DNA of 64,000 nt from Phycisphaeraceae bacterium (GCA_019636555.1 JAHBXH010000001.1:744001-808000), one strand, 5' to 3'. Shown: positions 41,320 to 50,456, counted from the first letter of the stretch. A program made the numbers and translations. Notes: a model not told the origin generated them from the letters alone.

Positions 41320-41546
41320 AACGGAAAACGTTGGTTCGGGTCATGGTCGCGTTCACGTGCGGGGCTCTTGTGGGCGGATTGGCCGGGTGCTACGAGCGCG
41401 TGGTGCGGGCGGAAGGGCTCGGCGCTCAAGGGGTTGCGGTACAGAAGCCCTACCGGAGCGAAACGGCTCTGGACAAGGCGTTCTTCCCGGAAAACAGATC
41501 AAGCAACGACGGTTTTTCGCAGCCTTCATCGAACTCGAATCGGTAA
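41316..41546 (+). CDS. Small lipoprotein coupled to the YihY gene
   Basis: A 76-residue predicted lipoprotein: MKRKTLVRVMVAF then CGALVGGLAGC with lipobox LAGC and Cys25. The mature part is only 52 residues, polar, ending in SQPSSNSNR. Its ATG overlaps the TGA of the YihY gene (ATGA), which implies translational coupling. No family recognised. Confidence 0.68.
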   Translation: MKRKTLVRVMVAFTCGALVGGLAGCYERVVRAEGLGAQGVAVQKPYRSETALDKAFFPENRSSNDGFSQPSSNSNR

Positions 41547-41603
41547 GAAGACGTCCTGCGATTCGTCGGGCACAACCGCTACGATGACGCGAAGGAACGA
41601 CGA

Positions 41604-42170
41604 ATGGGAATCGAAGCCGCACTTCCGAACGACTGGGTTTTGACCACGCAGTTCAAGCGTGTGGTGAACTGGGCGCGCCGCAACAGCATGTGGCCGATGC
41701 CCTTTGCGACGGCGTGCTGCGGCATCGAGCTGATGGCGACGGCATCGAGCCGGTACGACGTCGCTCGCTTCGGCATGGAGCGGATGGGTTTCAGCCCGCG
41801 TCAGGCCGACCTCATGATCGTTGCCGGCCGCGTCGGCATCAAGATGCTCCCCGTCCTTCAACGGATCTACATGCAAATGACCGAGCCCAAGTGGGTGATC
41901 AGCATGGGGGCGTGCGCTTCGACCGGCGGCGTGTTCGATACGTACGCGACAGTTCAGGGGTGCGATCAGTTCATTCCGGTTGATGTGTACGTGCCCGGAT
42001 GTCCGCCGCGGCCGGAGCAATTGCTCGAAGGGATCATGGCGATCCAGCGGCACATCGATCAGGAGGGGATGCCCCCGACCGATGCGAACGGCAAGCGCGT
42101 GCCGCTGGGGATCATGGTGCAGCCAAACCAGACGCTCCGTCCGCAGCCGGTCGGGCTCACGATTTCGTAG
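41604..42170 (+). CDS. nuoB: NADH-quinone oxidoreductase subunit B
   Basis: The complex I subunit that carries cluster N2, the last iron-sulfur centre before quinone. The 188-residue protein has all four cluster ligands: the tandem Cys38-Cys39 ([11 protein letters not shown]), Cys104 ([11 protein letters not shown]) and Cys133 ([10 protein letters not shown]). Other landmarks are [21 protein letters not shown] and [12 protein letters not shown] lies seven bases before ATG 41604 and TACGAT at 41580-41585 is a likely -10. It stands alone: nuoA, nuoC and nuoD are not in the window, so the nuo genes must be dispersed in this genome. Confidence 0.95.
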   Translation: MGIEAALPNDWVLTTQFKRVVNWARRNSMWPMPFATACCGIELMATASSRYDVARFGMERMGFSPRQADLMIVAGRVGIKMLPVLQRIYMQMTEPKWVISMGACASTGGVFDTYATVQGCDQFIPVDVYVPGCPPRPEQLLEGIMAIQRHIDQEGMPPTDANGKRVPLGIMVQPNQTLRPQPVGLTIS

Positions 42171-42239
42171 GCTGCCCGAATATCAGGCAAGAGTGGAACG
42201 CATGAAGTTTGAGAACCCGCTTATTCCGGGAGCGTTGTC

Positions 42240-44141
42240 ATGAGAAGCGTCGGTACGTGTCTGATGGCGGTGATTGTTTGCGCCGTCTTCACATGGTCGG
42301 GTTCTGCGCAGCAGCCGGCGAACGACAAGGGTACGACGCCGGCGAAAAAATCCGCTCCCGCGAAGCCGGTCCCCAAGGCAAACCCGCGCAACGCTTCGGA
42401 AATCACGCTGGCGAAGGAGCTCGCTTCCGAAAGCATGGCGGCGCTACTCAAAGGAGAAGACCCAAAGCCGATCGAAGAGAAGCTCGACGCGGAATTGGTT
42501 CGGCTCGCGGAGGAATCGGACCCGGTTCGCAACGTCGAGGGTTTTTATGCGATCGCGAGCGCGAGCCGTTCGGCGGCGCTGCTGTCTCGCGCCGGCGATC
42601 CGGCGGTACGTGAAGCGCTCATCGCTGCATTCCAGAAGGCGCCGAGGTTCATGAACGAACTCGCGATGGCCCTGAGCGAGAAGGACGACGTTGCGAAAGT
42701 ATCGGCGCTCGCGGCCAGACTGTTCAAGGCCGAAGGGTCGCGCCTCAACGATTTCGCCACGCTGGGGGCCGCCATCTGCGTCGTTCACGATCGCGAAGTC
42801 TTCGAGCAGGCGAACGAGAACCGGGTTGTGGCGGACGATCCACTGAAACTCTTCGATTTCTTCGCGGACAACGCGGCGCGGATGCCCCTGGGATTGAAGA
42901 ACGTTCCCGTGCAGCTTCTGGTCCTCGTCGTCGATGCGACGGCGAAGGTGTCGGAGTTGCAGTGGGCGCTCGATAAGTATCGCGGCAATCGCGACCTGGG
43001 CGCCCGATTCTTCGAGATTCAATACGACCAAAGCCACTTCAGGACCGGAGCGCCCAAGCGGGTGACGGCCGAAGGCTTGACGCTTCAGAACATCTCCAAG
43101 TACGGAGGCGTCTGCATCGATCAGGCGTACTTCGCTTCGGAAGTGGGCAAGGCCAGCGGAATTCCCGCGGTGATCATGACGGGGCAGAGCGCCGAGGTCG
43201 GGCACGCGTGGGTCGCGTATCTTGTTTGGAACGGACAGAAAGCAATCTTCGATTCGCGCCAGGGGCGATACCCGGACTATCGCGCCGTCGTCGGTTTTAT
43301 CGTCGATCCGCAGACCGGTGAGAATGTCGTGGAATCGGAATTGTCGCTGCGGGCGGCGCTCGCGCTCACTCCGTCGGACAAGCGCCAACGTGCGACCGCG
43401 CTCGAGGACGCCGGCTACGCGCTCGCAGCCAAGCTCATGCCCAGAGAAGAGGGGTACGCGATGGACGCGAGCGGTCACGTGATCCACGAGAAGCTCACGC
43501 CCGAAATGGTGAGCCGCATTCTGGCCATCTCCGAAGCCGCCGCGAATCTCAGCCCCGGCTCGATCCGCGCATGGCGGCTCGGTGTGGCGATCGGCACGAG
43601 CGGCAGATGGACAATCGAGCAGCGAAATCGCTGGGGCGAAGCGATCCTCAAGACCCTGGCGAATGGGTATCTCGCCGCGGCGGTGAATTGCCTGATTCCG
43701 GTCATCAAATCCGCGGACGATCTCGAAGAACAAAACAAAATGTGGAACTGGCTGTTCGAGGGAGTGACGCACAATGGCGACATCGCTTCGGTTGTCCGGT
43801 TCAATCAAGCCGAGATGTTCGAGAAGGAGCACAAGCCCGACAAAGCTTGGGAGTGCTACGAGTGGATCCTCAGGCTTTACTCAGACACCAGCCCCCGGGC
43901 CGTCGAGGCGGCGCAGCGTCTGCTCGTGCTCCTGAAAGACAACGGCAAGACGATCGGGGAAGGCGCCTCGATTCTTGGAAAAGCGTGGGCGCACACAACG
44001 CCGCCCAGCTCGTTGAACCCCGAGTTTGCCGGACAATCGAATTGGTACCGGCTGGGCAAGCTCTATCGTGCCGCGCTCAAGGACGCCGGCCAGATGGATG
44101 ACTACGGCAGAGTCAGCGCCCGGCTGGGATTGAAGCCGTAA
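42240..44141 (+). CDS. Secreted protein with transglutaminase-like domain
   Basis: A 633-residue protein with signal peptide residues 1-23 (ending GSA) and a Lys/Pro/Ala-rich linker to about 50. The middle part carries a transglutaminase/protease-like core: Cys292 in KYGGVCIDQAYF, His322 in EVGHAWVAYLVW and Asp338 in AIFDSRQGRY, the Cys-His-Asp triad in family order. Helical TPR-like repeats flank it (about 60-250 and 400-620). Likely an extracytoplasmic peptidase or amidase-like protein; the substrate is unknown. The next terminator on this strand (44341-44361) lies beyond the rpmH gene of the opposite strand. Confidence 0.8.
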   Translation: MRSVGTCLMAVIVCAVFTWSGSAQQPANDKGTTPAKKSAPAKPVPKANPRNASEITLAKELASESMAALLKGEDPKPIEEKLDAELVRLAEESDPVRNVEGFYAIASASRSAALLSRAGDPAVREALIAAFQKAPRFMNELAMALSEKDDVAKVSALAARLFKAEGSRLNDFATLGAAICVVHDREVFEQANENRVVADDPLKLFDFFADNAARMPLGLKNVPVQLLVLVVDATAKVSELQWALDKYRGNRDLGARFFEIQYDQSHFRTGAPKRVTAEGLTLQNISKYGGVCIDQAYFASEVGKASGIPAVIMTGQSAEVGHAWVAYLVWNGQKAIFDSRQGRYPDYRAVVGFIVDPQTGENVVESELSLRAALALTPSDKRQRATALEDAGYALAAKLMPREEGYAMDASGHVIHEKLTPEMVSRILAISEAAANLSPGSIRAWRLGVAIGTSGRWTIEQRNRWGEAILKTLANGYLAAAVNCLIPVIKSADDLEEQNKMWNWLFEGVTHNGDIASVVRFNQAEMFEKEHKPDKAWECYEWILRLYSDTSPRAVEAAQRLLVLLKDNGKTIGEGASILGKAWAHTTPPSSLNPEFAGQSNWYRLGKLYRAALKDAGQMDDYGRVSARLGLKP

Positions 44142-44162
44142 CCGGAGTGCGGATCCGCTTGC

Positions 44163-44303
44163 TTATTTGTCCGCCACGTTCAGGCTTCGGCCGACCTTGC
44201 GCTTGCGGTTCATCATTTTGCGGCCGTTCTTGGTCTGCATACGGGCGCGGAATCCGATCGCGCGCTTGCGTTTGATTCGGCTGGTGCGGTGGGGGTAATG
44301 CAT
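44163..44303 (-). CDS. rpmH: 50S ribosomal protein L34
   Basis: A 46-residue basic protein of the large ribosomal subunit. It contains the L34 core KRKRAIGFRARMQTKNGRK followed by MMNRKRKVGRSLNVADK; the start MHYPHRTSRI replaces the usual MKRTYQPS. Identity is secure although the gene is short. In most bacteria rpmH is followed by rnpA and lies near dnaA; here its downstream neighbour is a convergent transglutaminase gene only 21 bases away, and no rnpA is present. Confidence 0.92.
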   Translation of the reverse strand: MHYPHRTSRIKRKRAIGFRARMQTKNGRKMMNRKRKVGRSLNVADK

Positions 44304-44340
44304 GGCGTACCTTCAAGCCGTTGATGCGTCCGCGACCGGG

Positions 44341-44361
44341 ACGCCCTCGCGGGCGTTTTTT
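44341..44361 (+). terminator. Terminator on the plus strand, upstream of rpmH
   Basis: Stem ACGCCC/GGGCGT with TCGC loop and six T. The only plus-strand gene that can use it is the one at 42240, so that transcript probably covers rpmH in antisense. Confidence 0.7.
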
Positions 44362-44473
44362 CAGGGCCAAGAGGATAGCGCGATCTTTGGACCTGCTCCA
44401 CCCTCCCGGATCATGGTTTGAATTTTGTTCGGAAGCTCGCGAGGTTTTCCTTGGCGGCGGCCGCGACTTCCCG

Positions 44474-44479
44474 TACGAT
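44474..44479 (+). promoter_or_regulatory. -10-like element of rnc
   Basis: TACGAT. The expected RNA start near 44486 falls at the first leader hairpin. No clear -35. Confidence 0.35.
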
Positions 44480-44483
44480 GAAC

Positions 44484-44691
44484 GCGGCCCCGAGGAGAGG
44501 GGCCGCTGGTCGTGCGTCCGGGTTATCCGGACAATCGGGAGCGACCGGCTCGCTGGCCGTCCGCGGTTCTGATCGACAGTGAGATCAGAAAGTTTGGGGA
44601 CGACCGTCGAGCCATCGCTGCCGAAACGCGATTTGTGAGAGAGAGCTTCGGGTGTTCTCCCGAAGATCACTCGTGCGGGCATGTTTGCCCG
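44484..44691 (+). promoter_or_regulatory. rnc leader: five consecutive perfect hairpins
   Basis: Hairpins in order: GCGGCCCC/GGGGCCGC (44484-44506), GTCCGG/CCGGAC (44516-44532), TTCTGATC/GATCAGAA (44567-44590), CTTCGGG/CCCGAAG (44646-44665) and CGGGCA/TGCCCG (44676-44691). Stems are 8, 6, 8, 7 and 6 pairs without mismatch. The last one ends on the first G of the GGAG ribosome site of rnc. Confidence 0.65.
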
Positions 44692-44702
44692 GAGCGTTTC
44701 GA

Positions 44703-45467
44703 ATGGCGCCGATGGACGACAATACACGCAACAAACTCGAACAGCGCCTCGGTCATCATTTCGCCGATCCGTTGTTGCTTGATCGCGCGCTCATGCATGC
44801 TTCGCTGGTGGATGCCCGCGTGGAATCGAACGAGCGAATGGAGTTTCTGGGCGATGCGGTGTTGGGAATGGTGGTATGCCAGCGGGTGTTTGCTCACTTC
44901 CCGTCGATGCTCGAAGGAGAGATGACCAAGATCAAGTCCATGGTGGTCAGCCGCCAGAGCTGTGCCGCGATCGCGAAGGATTTGGGCCTTCCGGCGTGCC
45001 TTCGGCTGGGCAAGGGGATGAAGGGGGGCGAGCAACCGTCGTCTCTGGCGGCCGCCGCGTTCGAAGCGGTGATCGCCGCGGTTTTTCTTGATGGCGGGCT
45101 GGAGACCGCAGAAAGATTTCTGGCGCCCCTGGTTGATCCGCTCATCCAGCGTGCCGCGGCAAGCAATCACCAGCAGAATTTCAAGAGCTTTCTTCAGCAG
45201 CACGCCCAGGCGATCGGATCGGGCTTGCCTTCCTATCCGGTACTCGACGAAAAAGGGCCGGATCACAGCAAGTGCTTCAAGATCTGCGTGGAGATCGGCG
45301 GCAGGCGCTTCCCCGAAGCGTGGGGACAGAGCAAGAAGCGGGCGGAGCAACTCGCCGCCCTGACAGCCCTGGTCGAACTCGGCGCGATGTCGCGTGAAGC
45401 GGCGGACGAAGCGGCGCGGCAAGCCGGCCTGGTGGACCTCAAGTCGGAGCCTGTGGCGTTGAAGTGA
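44703..45467 (+). CDS. rnc: Ribonuclease III
   Basis: Double-strand-specific endoribonuclease for rRNA processing and mRNA decay. The 254-residue protein has the signature NERMEFLGDAVLG (catalytic Glu47, Asp51), Glu71-region EGEMTKIKSMVVS, and the second metal-site block SSLAAAAFEAVIAAVFLDGG with Glu121. The Asp that normally lies three residues before that Glu (Asp114 in E. coli numbering) is Ala118 here. A dsRNA-binding domain follows at about 158-230 (FKSFLQQHAQ, GPDHSKCFKICVEIGG, GQSKKRAEQLAA). ATG 44703 lies eight bases after GGAG. First gene of an rnc-rodA-rsmG group. Confidence 0.92.
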   Translation: MAPMDDNTRNKLEQRLGHHFADPLLLDRALMHASLVDARVESNERMEFLGDAVLGMVVCQRVFAHFPSMLEGEMTKIKSMVVSRQSCAAIAKDLGLPACLRLGKGMKGGEQPSSLAAAAFEAVIAAVFLDGGLETAERFLAPLVDPLIQRAAASNHQQNFKSFLQQHAQAIGSGLPSYPVLDEKGPDHSKCFKICVEIGGRRFPEAWGQSKKRAEQLAALTALVELGAMSREAADEAARQAGLVDLKSEPVALK

Positions 45468-45580
45468 AAGGGGATGGACGGCCGATCTGCGACGGTCAGG
45501 ATCCGGCGTTCGGGATTCACCAATCGCAATCGAGACCGGTTTCTTTTGCTCCCGCACAGGTCCGCGACGGAAGGATGCCT

Positions 45581-45586
45581 TAGGCT
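45581..45586 (+). promoter_or_regulatory. -10-like element for leaderless rodA
   Basis: TAGGCT, then GCGCCGC, then GTG 45594. Confidence 0.4.
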
Positions 45587-45593
45587 GCGCCGC

Positions 45594-46835
45594 GTGCCCC
45601 GAACCCTGAATCAGATCGTGCTTGCAGGTTCACCCGCCCGGGCCGGCGCCTGGGACGCATTCAAGGCCATCGTGCGCCCCACAAACCCGGCATGGCTGAC
45701 GGTGCTGAGTGCGCTCGCACTCTCGCTGCTGGGGGTCTACGGGATCGACCTGGCGCGCCAGCTCCGGACCGATCCGCTCTCGGTTTCGGGGCTCGATCCG
45801 GTAGCAGTCAAGCAGCTTGTGCTGCTGGGCGTCGGCATCGTGAGCGCGGTCCTGATCGCGCTCCCCGACTACCGATGGCTCAGTTACGTCGCGATGGGGA
45901 TCTCCGTCTTCGTTCTGGCGCTCCTGGTTTTTCTTCTCGTGCCCGGCGTCCCGGAGTCGCTGGTGAGACCCCGCAACGGCGCGCGGGCATGGATCAATCT
46001 CGGCGTATTCGACATTCAGCCGAGCGAACTGGCAAAGATCGCCTTCGTGCTCGTGCTGGCGAACTACCTGCGCTTCCGCAGCAATCACCGGAGGCCGGGC
46101 GGCCTCGTTCCGCCGGCGATCATCGCGGGAATTCCCATCGGATTGATCACGCTGCAGCCGGATCTTGGCAGCGCGATGATGTTTGTTCCCGCGCTCTTTG
46201 CGATGCTACTCGCGGCGGGCGCAAAGAAACGCCACCTCATCCTGATCGTGATCGCGGCGGCGATGGCGGCGCCGCTCAGCTATCCCTTGCTCAAGCCGCA
46301 CCAGAAACAGCGAATCAACGGACTGCTCGCACAGATTCAGGGCAACAAGCAGCTCGATCAGGACATCAATTTCCAGCCCATCACGGCGCAGTCGCTCGTC
46401 GGTGCCGGCGGGATCTCGGGAACGGCGGATGAGCGATCGCGCGCGCTCGTGCATTTCAGCAGGCTTCCCGAACGCCACACCGACATGATCTATTCGGTGA
46501 TCGTCAACCGTTACGGCCTCTTGGGCGGGGCGTGTGTGATCGCGCTGTACGCGCTCTGGATCATGGGCGCCCTGCTCACGGCGGCGGTCGCCCGCGAACC
46601 GTTCGGCCGGCTCATCGTCGTGGGACTCTCGACCTTTGTCGCGACGCAGGCGATCGTCAATATCGCCATGAATGTCGGATTGCTCCCGATCGTCGGCATC
46701 ACGCTTCCGTTCGTCTCATACGGTGGGTCGAGCCTGATCGCGAGCTGGCTCATGGTGGGACTCATTTTCTCGGTGAGCGTGCGCCAGTCGCGCCTGCCCC
46801 ATCGAAAAAGCTTTGAATATTCTGACGACGAGTGA
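45594..46835 (+). CDS. rodA: RodA/FtsW-type SEDS peptidoglycan polymerase
   Basis: A 413-residue inner-membrane glycosyltransferase that polymerises lipid II during cell elongation. About ten helices. Family motifs: NGARAWINLG and FDIQPSELAKIAFVLVLANYL (about 125-150), QPDLGSAM, LPERHTDMIYSVI with the catalytic Asp, and the end NIAMNVGLLPIVGITLPFVSYGG. It fits RodA better than FtsW by the DFDIQPSE-type segment and the lack of an FtsW C-tail. GTG 45594 is preferred: TAGGCT sits at leaderless distance and the longer frame from ATG 45474 adds 40 Arg-rich residues. Its presence is notable, since many planctomycetes have reduced division gene sets. The rsmG start overlaps its stop. Confidence 0.88.
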   Translation: MPRTLNQIVLAGSPARAGAWDAFKAIVRPTNPAWLTVLSALALSLLGVYGIDLARQLRTDPLSVSGLDPVAVKQLVLLGVGIVSAVLIALPDYRWLSYVAMGISVFVLALLVFLLVPGVPESLVRPRNGARAWINLGVFDIQPSELAKIAFVLVLANYLRFRSNHRRPGGLVPPAIIAGIPIGLITLQPDLGSAMMFVPALFAMLLAAGAKKRHLILIVIAAAMAAPLSYPLLKPHQKQRINGLLAQIQGNKQLDQDINFQPITAQSLVGAGGISGTADERSRALVHFSRLPERHTDMIYSVIVNRYGLLGGACVIALYALWIMGALLTAAVAREPFGRLIVVGLSTFVATQAIVNIAMNVGLLPIVGITLPFVSYGGSSLIASWLMVGLIFSVSVRQSRLPHRKSFEYSDDE

Positions 46836-47662
46836 ACCACGAAAAGCCCATTTCTCCCCGTCCGAAGCTCGACGTCAGCGGTGCGGCGGCAATTCCGCTT
46901 GTTCCCCCGCCGTCCTTTGGGGAGGAAGTCTCAAGGTTGGGGATCGAGTTCGAAGCCGGAGATGTCGAGAAACTGGGTCTGTACCTCGCGCTCCTGTTGA
47001 AGGCGAATGAACTGCAGAATCTGACGGCGGTGCGCGATCCGGACGATGCGTGGCGCCGCCACATTCTCGACTCGCTGACGTTGCTCCCGCTGCTCGCCGA
47101 GTTCCCGGAGAGCGCGGGCGTGATCGACGTCGGCAGCGGCGGAGGCCTGCCGGGAATTCCGCTGGCGATTGTCTTGCCCGCGCTCCGTTTCACGCTGCTC
47201 GAAGCGACCGGAAAGAAATGTGATTTCCTCAATCAGGTTATCGCGCGACTGGAGCTAAGAAACTCCGTCGTACTCCAGGGAAGATCCGAGCGGGTGGCGC
47301 ACGACCGCGGCATTCGCGCGGATTCGAAGGGCACGGTTTCTCACAAGGGCGGCCACCGTGAGGCCTACGACGTGGTCGTGGCGCGCGCGGTCGGAAGGCT
47401 CGCTTCGCTGGCCGAACTCACCGTCCCTCTGTGCAAAATCGGCGGGCGTGTGCTGCTGATCAAGGGCGAAAGGGCGGATGAAGAAGTGAAGGAAGCGGAG
47501 AAGGCGCTCCACACTCTGAAAGCCGTGCACATCGGCACCATCGAGACTCCCACCGGTCGAGTCATCATTCTCGAGAAGCGCAGCGCCACTCCGCGCGATT
47601 ATCCGCGTGCCGACGGCGAGCCGGCCCGTTCGCCGCTCGGGCTTCGGCGGGATAGTCCGTAG
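46832..47662 (+). CDS. rsmG: 16S rRNA (guanine-527-N7)-methyltransferase RsmG
   Basis: Methylates G527 of 16S rRNA. The 276-residue protein contains NLTAVRDPDDAWRRHILDSL, VIDVGSGGGLPGIPLAI (SAM motif I), FTLLEATGKKCDFL and YDVVVARAVGRLASLAEL, all typical of GidB/RsmG. A segment of about 20 residues (HDRGIRADSKGTVSHKGGH, near 150-170) is inserted before the last block. The GTG start overlaps the rodA stop (GTGA), so the two are coupled. Many bacteria keep rsmG next to mnmG or parAB; neither is here. Confidence 0.92.
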   Translation: MNHEKPISPRPKLDVSGAAAIPLVPPPSFGEEVSRLGIEFEAGDVEKLGLYLALLLKANELQNLTAVRDPDDAWRRHILDSLTLLPLLAEFPESAGVIDVGSGGGLPGIPLAIVLPALRFTLLEATGKKCDFLNQVIARLELRNSVVLQGRSERVAHDRGIRADSKGTVSHKGGHREAYDVVVARAVGRLASLAELTVPLCKIGGRVLLIKGERADEEVKEAEKALHTLKAVHIGTIETPTGRVIILEKRSATPRDYPRADGEPARSPLGLRRDSP

Positions 47663-47757
47663 TCCGCTGCGGACGAAACAAGCTCGCCCGCAACGCGGCT
47701 TGGCGGCAGTTTCCGGTGCTTCCTCTCGTGTTCGTAATCTGTCAGAAACCGCCCGCG

Positions 47758-47786
47758 TTCGATTCGGATGTCCGAGCGGTTATTCT
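47758..47786 (+). promoter_or_regulatory. Promoter of acs
   Basis: TTCGAT (47758-47763), 17-base spacer, TATTCT (47781-47786). Leader of about 60 bases. Confidence 0.5.
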
Positions 47787-47853
47787 CTTTTGGGTCCGTT
47801 CTTCGGAAGCATGTGTTTTCCCGGCCGCGCAAGACACTCAACCTTTCATTCAC

Positions 47854-49974
47854 ATGAGCGACACAGTTCAAACATTGCTGAAAGAGACACGCAAGTTTCC
47901 ACCTCCGTCGGCGGAGAGTCTCGGATTTCACAAGTGGCACGCCGAGTCGCACAACGATTACCTCGCGATGCACCGGCGCTCGCTCGCGCAGCCCGACGCA
48001 TTTTGGGCGGAGGAAGCGCAGCGGCTCGCCTGGTTCAAGCACTGGGACCACGTTCTCGACTGGGCGCCGCCCGATGCGAAGTGGTTTGTCGGCGGCAAGT
48101 TGAACGCGTGCTTCAACTGCGCCGACCGGCACGTGCAGTCGGGTCACGGCGATGAAGTCGCGATCGTCTGGGAGGGCGAACCGACCGCACCGCGGACCAG
48201 CCATGTGGCGCCCGGGACCAAGTACGCGCACGAGCCCGAGATCCGGCGCATCACTTATCGCGATCTCGAAGAGCAGACCAGCAGGGTCGGGAACGCGCTG
48301 AAAGAACTCGGCATCAAAAAGGGCGATGTGGTCACGATCTACATGCCGATGGTCCCCGAACTGGCCGTCGCCGTGCTCGCGTGCGCCCGCATCGGTGCGG
48401 CACATTCGGTTATCTTCGGAGGATTCGCGCCGCACGCGATCAGCGAGCGCGCGATCGACGCGAATTCGCGCGTCATCATCACCGCCGACGGCGGCTACCG
48501 GCGGGGCGACATCGTCCCGCTTCAGAAAAATGTCGAAGAAGCGGTCAAGCAACTGCTCGAAAAGGAGCATCATGTCGAGCACGTGCTGGTGCTCAAGCGC
48601 ACCGGGCACGAGCCGCCCAGCCACCGGTTCGATTCGGGCACTGTTCCCGCCTCGCTCAAGTCGGCGTTTCCAAAGGCGCGCACGAAATTTCATTGGTGGC
48701 ACGAGATCGTCGAACGCGTTTCGAGCGCCTGCCCGTGTGAAGCGATGGACAGCGAGGACATGCTCTTCCTGCTCTACACGAGCGGGAGCACGGGGAAACC
48801 CAAGGGAATCCTGCACACGACGGGCGGGTATCTCACGTACGTGAATACGACGGCGCGCTTGACATTCAATCTCGTACCGGATGCGGGGCAACTCTTCTGG
48901 TGCAGCGCCGATATCGGATGGATCACCGGCCACTCCTACGTTCTCTACGGCCTCTTGACCAACCGCATCCCCACGCTGCTCTACGAGGGCGCGCCCAATT
49001 TTCCCGACAACGGCCGCTTCTGGGACATCATCCAGCGCCACAAGGTCACCCAGTTCTACACCGCGCCCACCGCCATCCGTACGTTCATGAAGTGGGGAAC
49101 CGAGTGGCCCGACAAGTACGACATGTCGTCCCTGCGCATCCTCGGGACGGTCGGCGAACCGATCAATCCCGAAGCGTGGATCTGGTATCACGAAACTATC
49201 GGGAAAAAGCGCTGCCCGATCGTGGACACGTATTGGCAAACGGAGACCGGCGGTCATGTCGTCACTCCGCTTCCGGGCGCGACGCCAACCAAGCCCGGCT
49301 CCTGCACGCTGCCGATGGTCGGGATTGATGCGGCAATTGTGAACGAAGCCGGCGAAGAACTCGGCGCGAACAAGGGCGGCTTGTTCGTCATCCGCCGTCC
49401 GTGGCCCGGGATGCTCAGGGGCGTCTACGGCAATCGCGAACGCTTCATCAGCAATTACTGGGGGCGCATCAAGGATCCGAAAACCGGCACACCCTATTAC
49501 TTCAGCGCCGATGGAGCGCGCCGCGACGAAGACGGTTACTTCTGGGTGCAGGGCCGAGTGGACGACGTGATCAAGGTCAGCGGGCACCTGCTCGGAACGA
49601 TGGAAGTCGAAAGCGCTCTCGTCAGCCATCCGGCGGTCGCCGAGGCCGCGGTGGTGGGCGTGCCGCACGAGATCAAGGGCAATGGCATCGTCGCCTTCGT
49701 CACGCTGAAGTCCTCATGGTCGAAAGGCAATCCGGGGAAGACGCCGGACGACGGTCTCCGGGCCGAACTCACGAGTCATGTCGCGAAAGAAGTGGGGTCG
49801 CTCGCCAAGCCGGATCAGATCCGCTTTGCCGAGGGGTTGCCCAAGACCCGCAGCGGCAAGATCATGCGCCGCCTGCTGCGCGATGTTGCCGCCGGGGTCG
49901 AGAAGATCACGCAGGACACAACCACTCTGGAAGATTTCTCAGTCGTCGCGAAGCTTCGGGCCGACGAAGAGTGA
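47854..49974 (+). CDS. acs: Acetyl-CoA synthetase (AMP-forming)
   Basis: Makes acetyl-CoA from acetate, ATP and CoA in the cytoplasm. The 706-residue protein is slightly longer than the usual 650. It begins with the ACS N-terminal domain ([22 protein letters not shown]), then the AMP-binding core ([20 protein letters not shown], the adenylate loop; [28 protein letters not shown]) and the C-terminal domain with hinge [15 protein letters not shown] and the acylatable lysine in [10 protein letters not shown]. All motifs are intact. Its TGA overlaps the GTG of the next gene, the first of three such overlaps in an operon running to 52317. Confidence 0.95.
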   Translation: MSDTVQTLLKETRKFPPPSAESLGFHKWHAESHNDYLAMHRRSLAQPDAFWAEEAQRLAWFKHWDHVLDWAPPDAKWFVGGKLNACFNCADRHVQSGHGDEVAIVWEGEPTAPRTSHVAPGTKYAHEPEIRRITYRDLEEQTSRVGNALKELGIKKGDVVTIYMPMVPELAVAVLACARIGAAHSVIFGGFAPHAISERAIDANSRVIITADGGYRRGDIVPLQKNVEEAVKQLLEKEHHVEHVLVLKRTGHEPPSHRFDSGTVPASLKSAFPKARTKFHWWHEIVERVSSACPCEAMDSEDMLFLLYTSGSTGKPKGILHTTGGYLTYVNTTARLTFNLVPDAGQLFWCSADIGWITGHSYVLYGLLTNRIPTLLYEGAPNFPDNGRFWDIIQRHKVTQFYTAPTAIRTFMKWGTEWPDKYDMSSLRILGTVGEPINPEAWIWYHETIGKKRCPIVDTYWQTETGGHVVTPLPGATPTKPGSCTLPMVGIDAAIVNEAGEELGANKGGLFVIRRPWPGMLRGVYGNRERFISNYWGRIKDPKTGTPYYFSADGARRDEDGYFWVQGRVDDVIKVSGHLLGTMEVESALVSHPAVAEAAVVGVPHEIKGNGIVAFVTLKSSWSKGNPGKTPDDGLRAELTSHVAKEVGSLAKPDQIRFAEGLPKTRSGKIMRRLLRDVAAGVEKITQDTTTLEDFSVVAKLRADEE

Positions 49975-50456
49975 CGGTGCGCTCAAGCAAACGGCCATTC
50001 CTCGTCGGGCTCACGCTGCTTGCCTCGGCGATCTGTCTGCTCGTAGGCTGCGTGACGCCCTTCGATTTCGCCGCCAACGCCGGGCTCGGTGTGGCGCAGG
50101 CCGGCACCAGCAGTTTCATCCAAGGAACGCTCCAGGCGGCATTTGACAAGCCAATGGAAAAGGTGTTCGAGGCGTCGCGTCGCGCGTATCACCGCCTGGG
50201 CTACGAAATCACTCGAGAAGACGTCGGAACGCACTACGCCCAGTTACAAGGTTCGCAGTCGGACGGAAGTTCCATCATCGTCAAGCTACGAAAGAGCAGC
50301 GAAACGGTTACCGGGCTCTCGATCCGGGTTGGCTTGTGGGGCGACAACGCCGTGAGCCGGTTGATCCTCGAGGAGATCGAGAAGGAACTTGCCTCGATCT
50401 CGCCGGAAGAAAAACCCCATGGTGAAGCAGCGCCATCGACGCCGCCTGCTGGGTGA
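49971..50456 (+). CDS. DUF3568-type lipoprotein
   Basis: A 161-residue predicted lipoprotein with lipobox LVGC and Cys27. The mature part contains AFDKPMEKVFEASRRAYHRLG, YEITREDVGTHYAQLQG and IIVKLRKSSETVTGLSIRVG, the pattern of the DUF3568 family of small periplasmic-facing lipoproteins. It ends with a Pro/Ala tail. GTG 49971 overlaps the acs stop codon, and the next GTG overlaps its own stop, so it is translated as part of a coupled series. Its role is unknown. Confidence 0.78.
   Translation: MTVRSSKRPFLVGLTLLASAICLLVGCVTPFDFAANAGLGVAQAGTSSFIQGTLQAAFDKPMEKVFEASRRAYHRLGYEITREDVGTHYAQLQGSQSDGSSIIVKLRKSSETVTGLSIRVGLWGDNAVSRLILEEIEKELASISPEEKPHGEAAPSTPPAG

Larger units (their letters stand above)
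44304..44702. other. Region between rpmH and rnc
   Basis: Holds the terminator at 44341-44361, a -10-like TACGAT at 44474-44479 and the chain of hairpins that forms the rnc leader (44484-44691). No gene seen. Confidence 0.6.

Noticed and set aside
42444..43832. A 462-codon open frame antisense to the transglutaminase-like gene
   Set aside because: No motif, and it would remove a protein with an intact Cys-His-Asp triad.
47599..49668. A 689-codon open frame antisense to acs
   Set aside because: The plus strand encodes a complete acetyl-CoA synthetase with all motifs; the antisense product is His/Arg/Val-rich with no recognisable domain.
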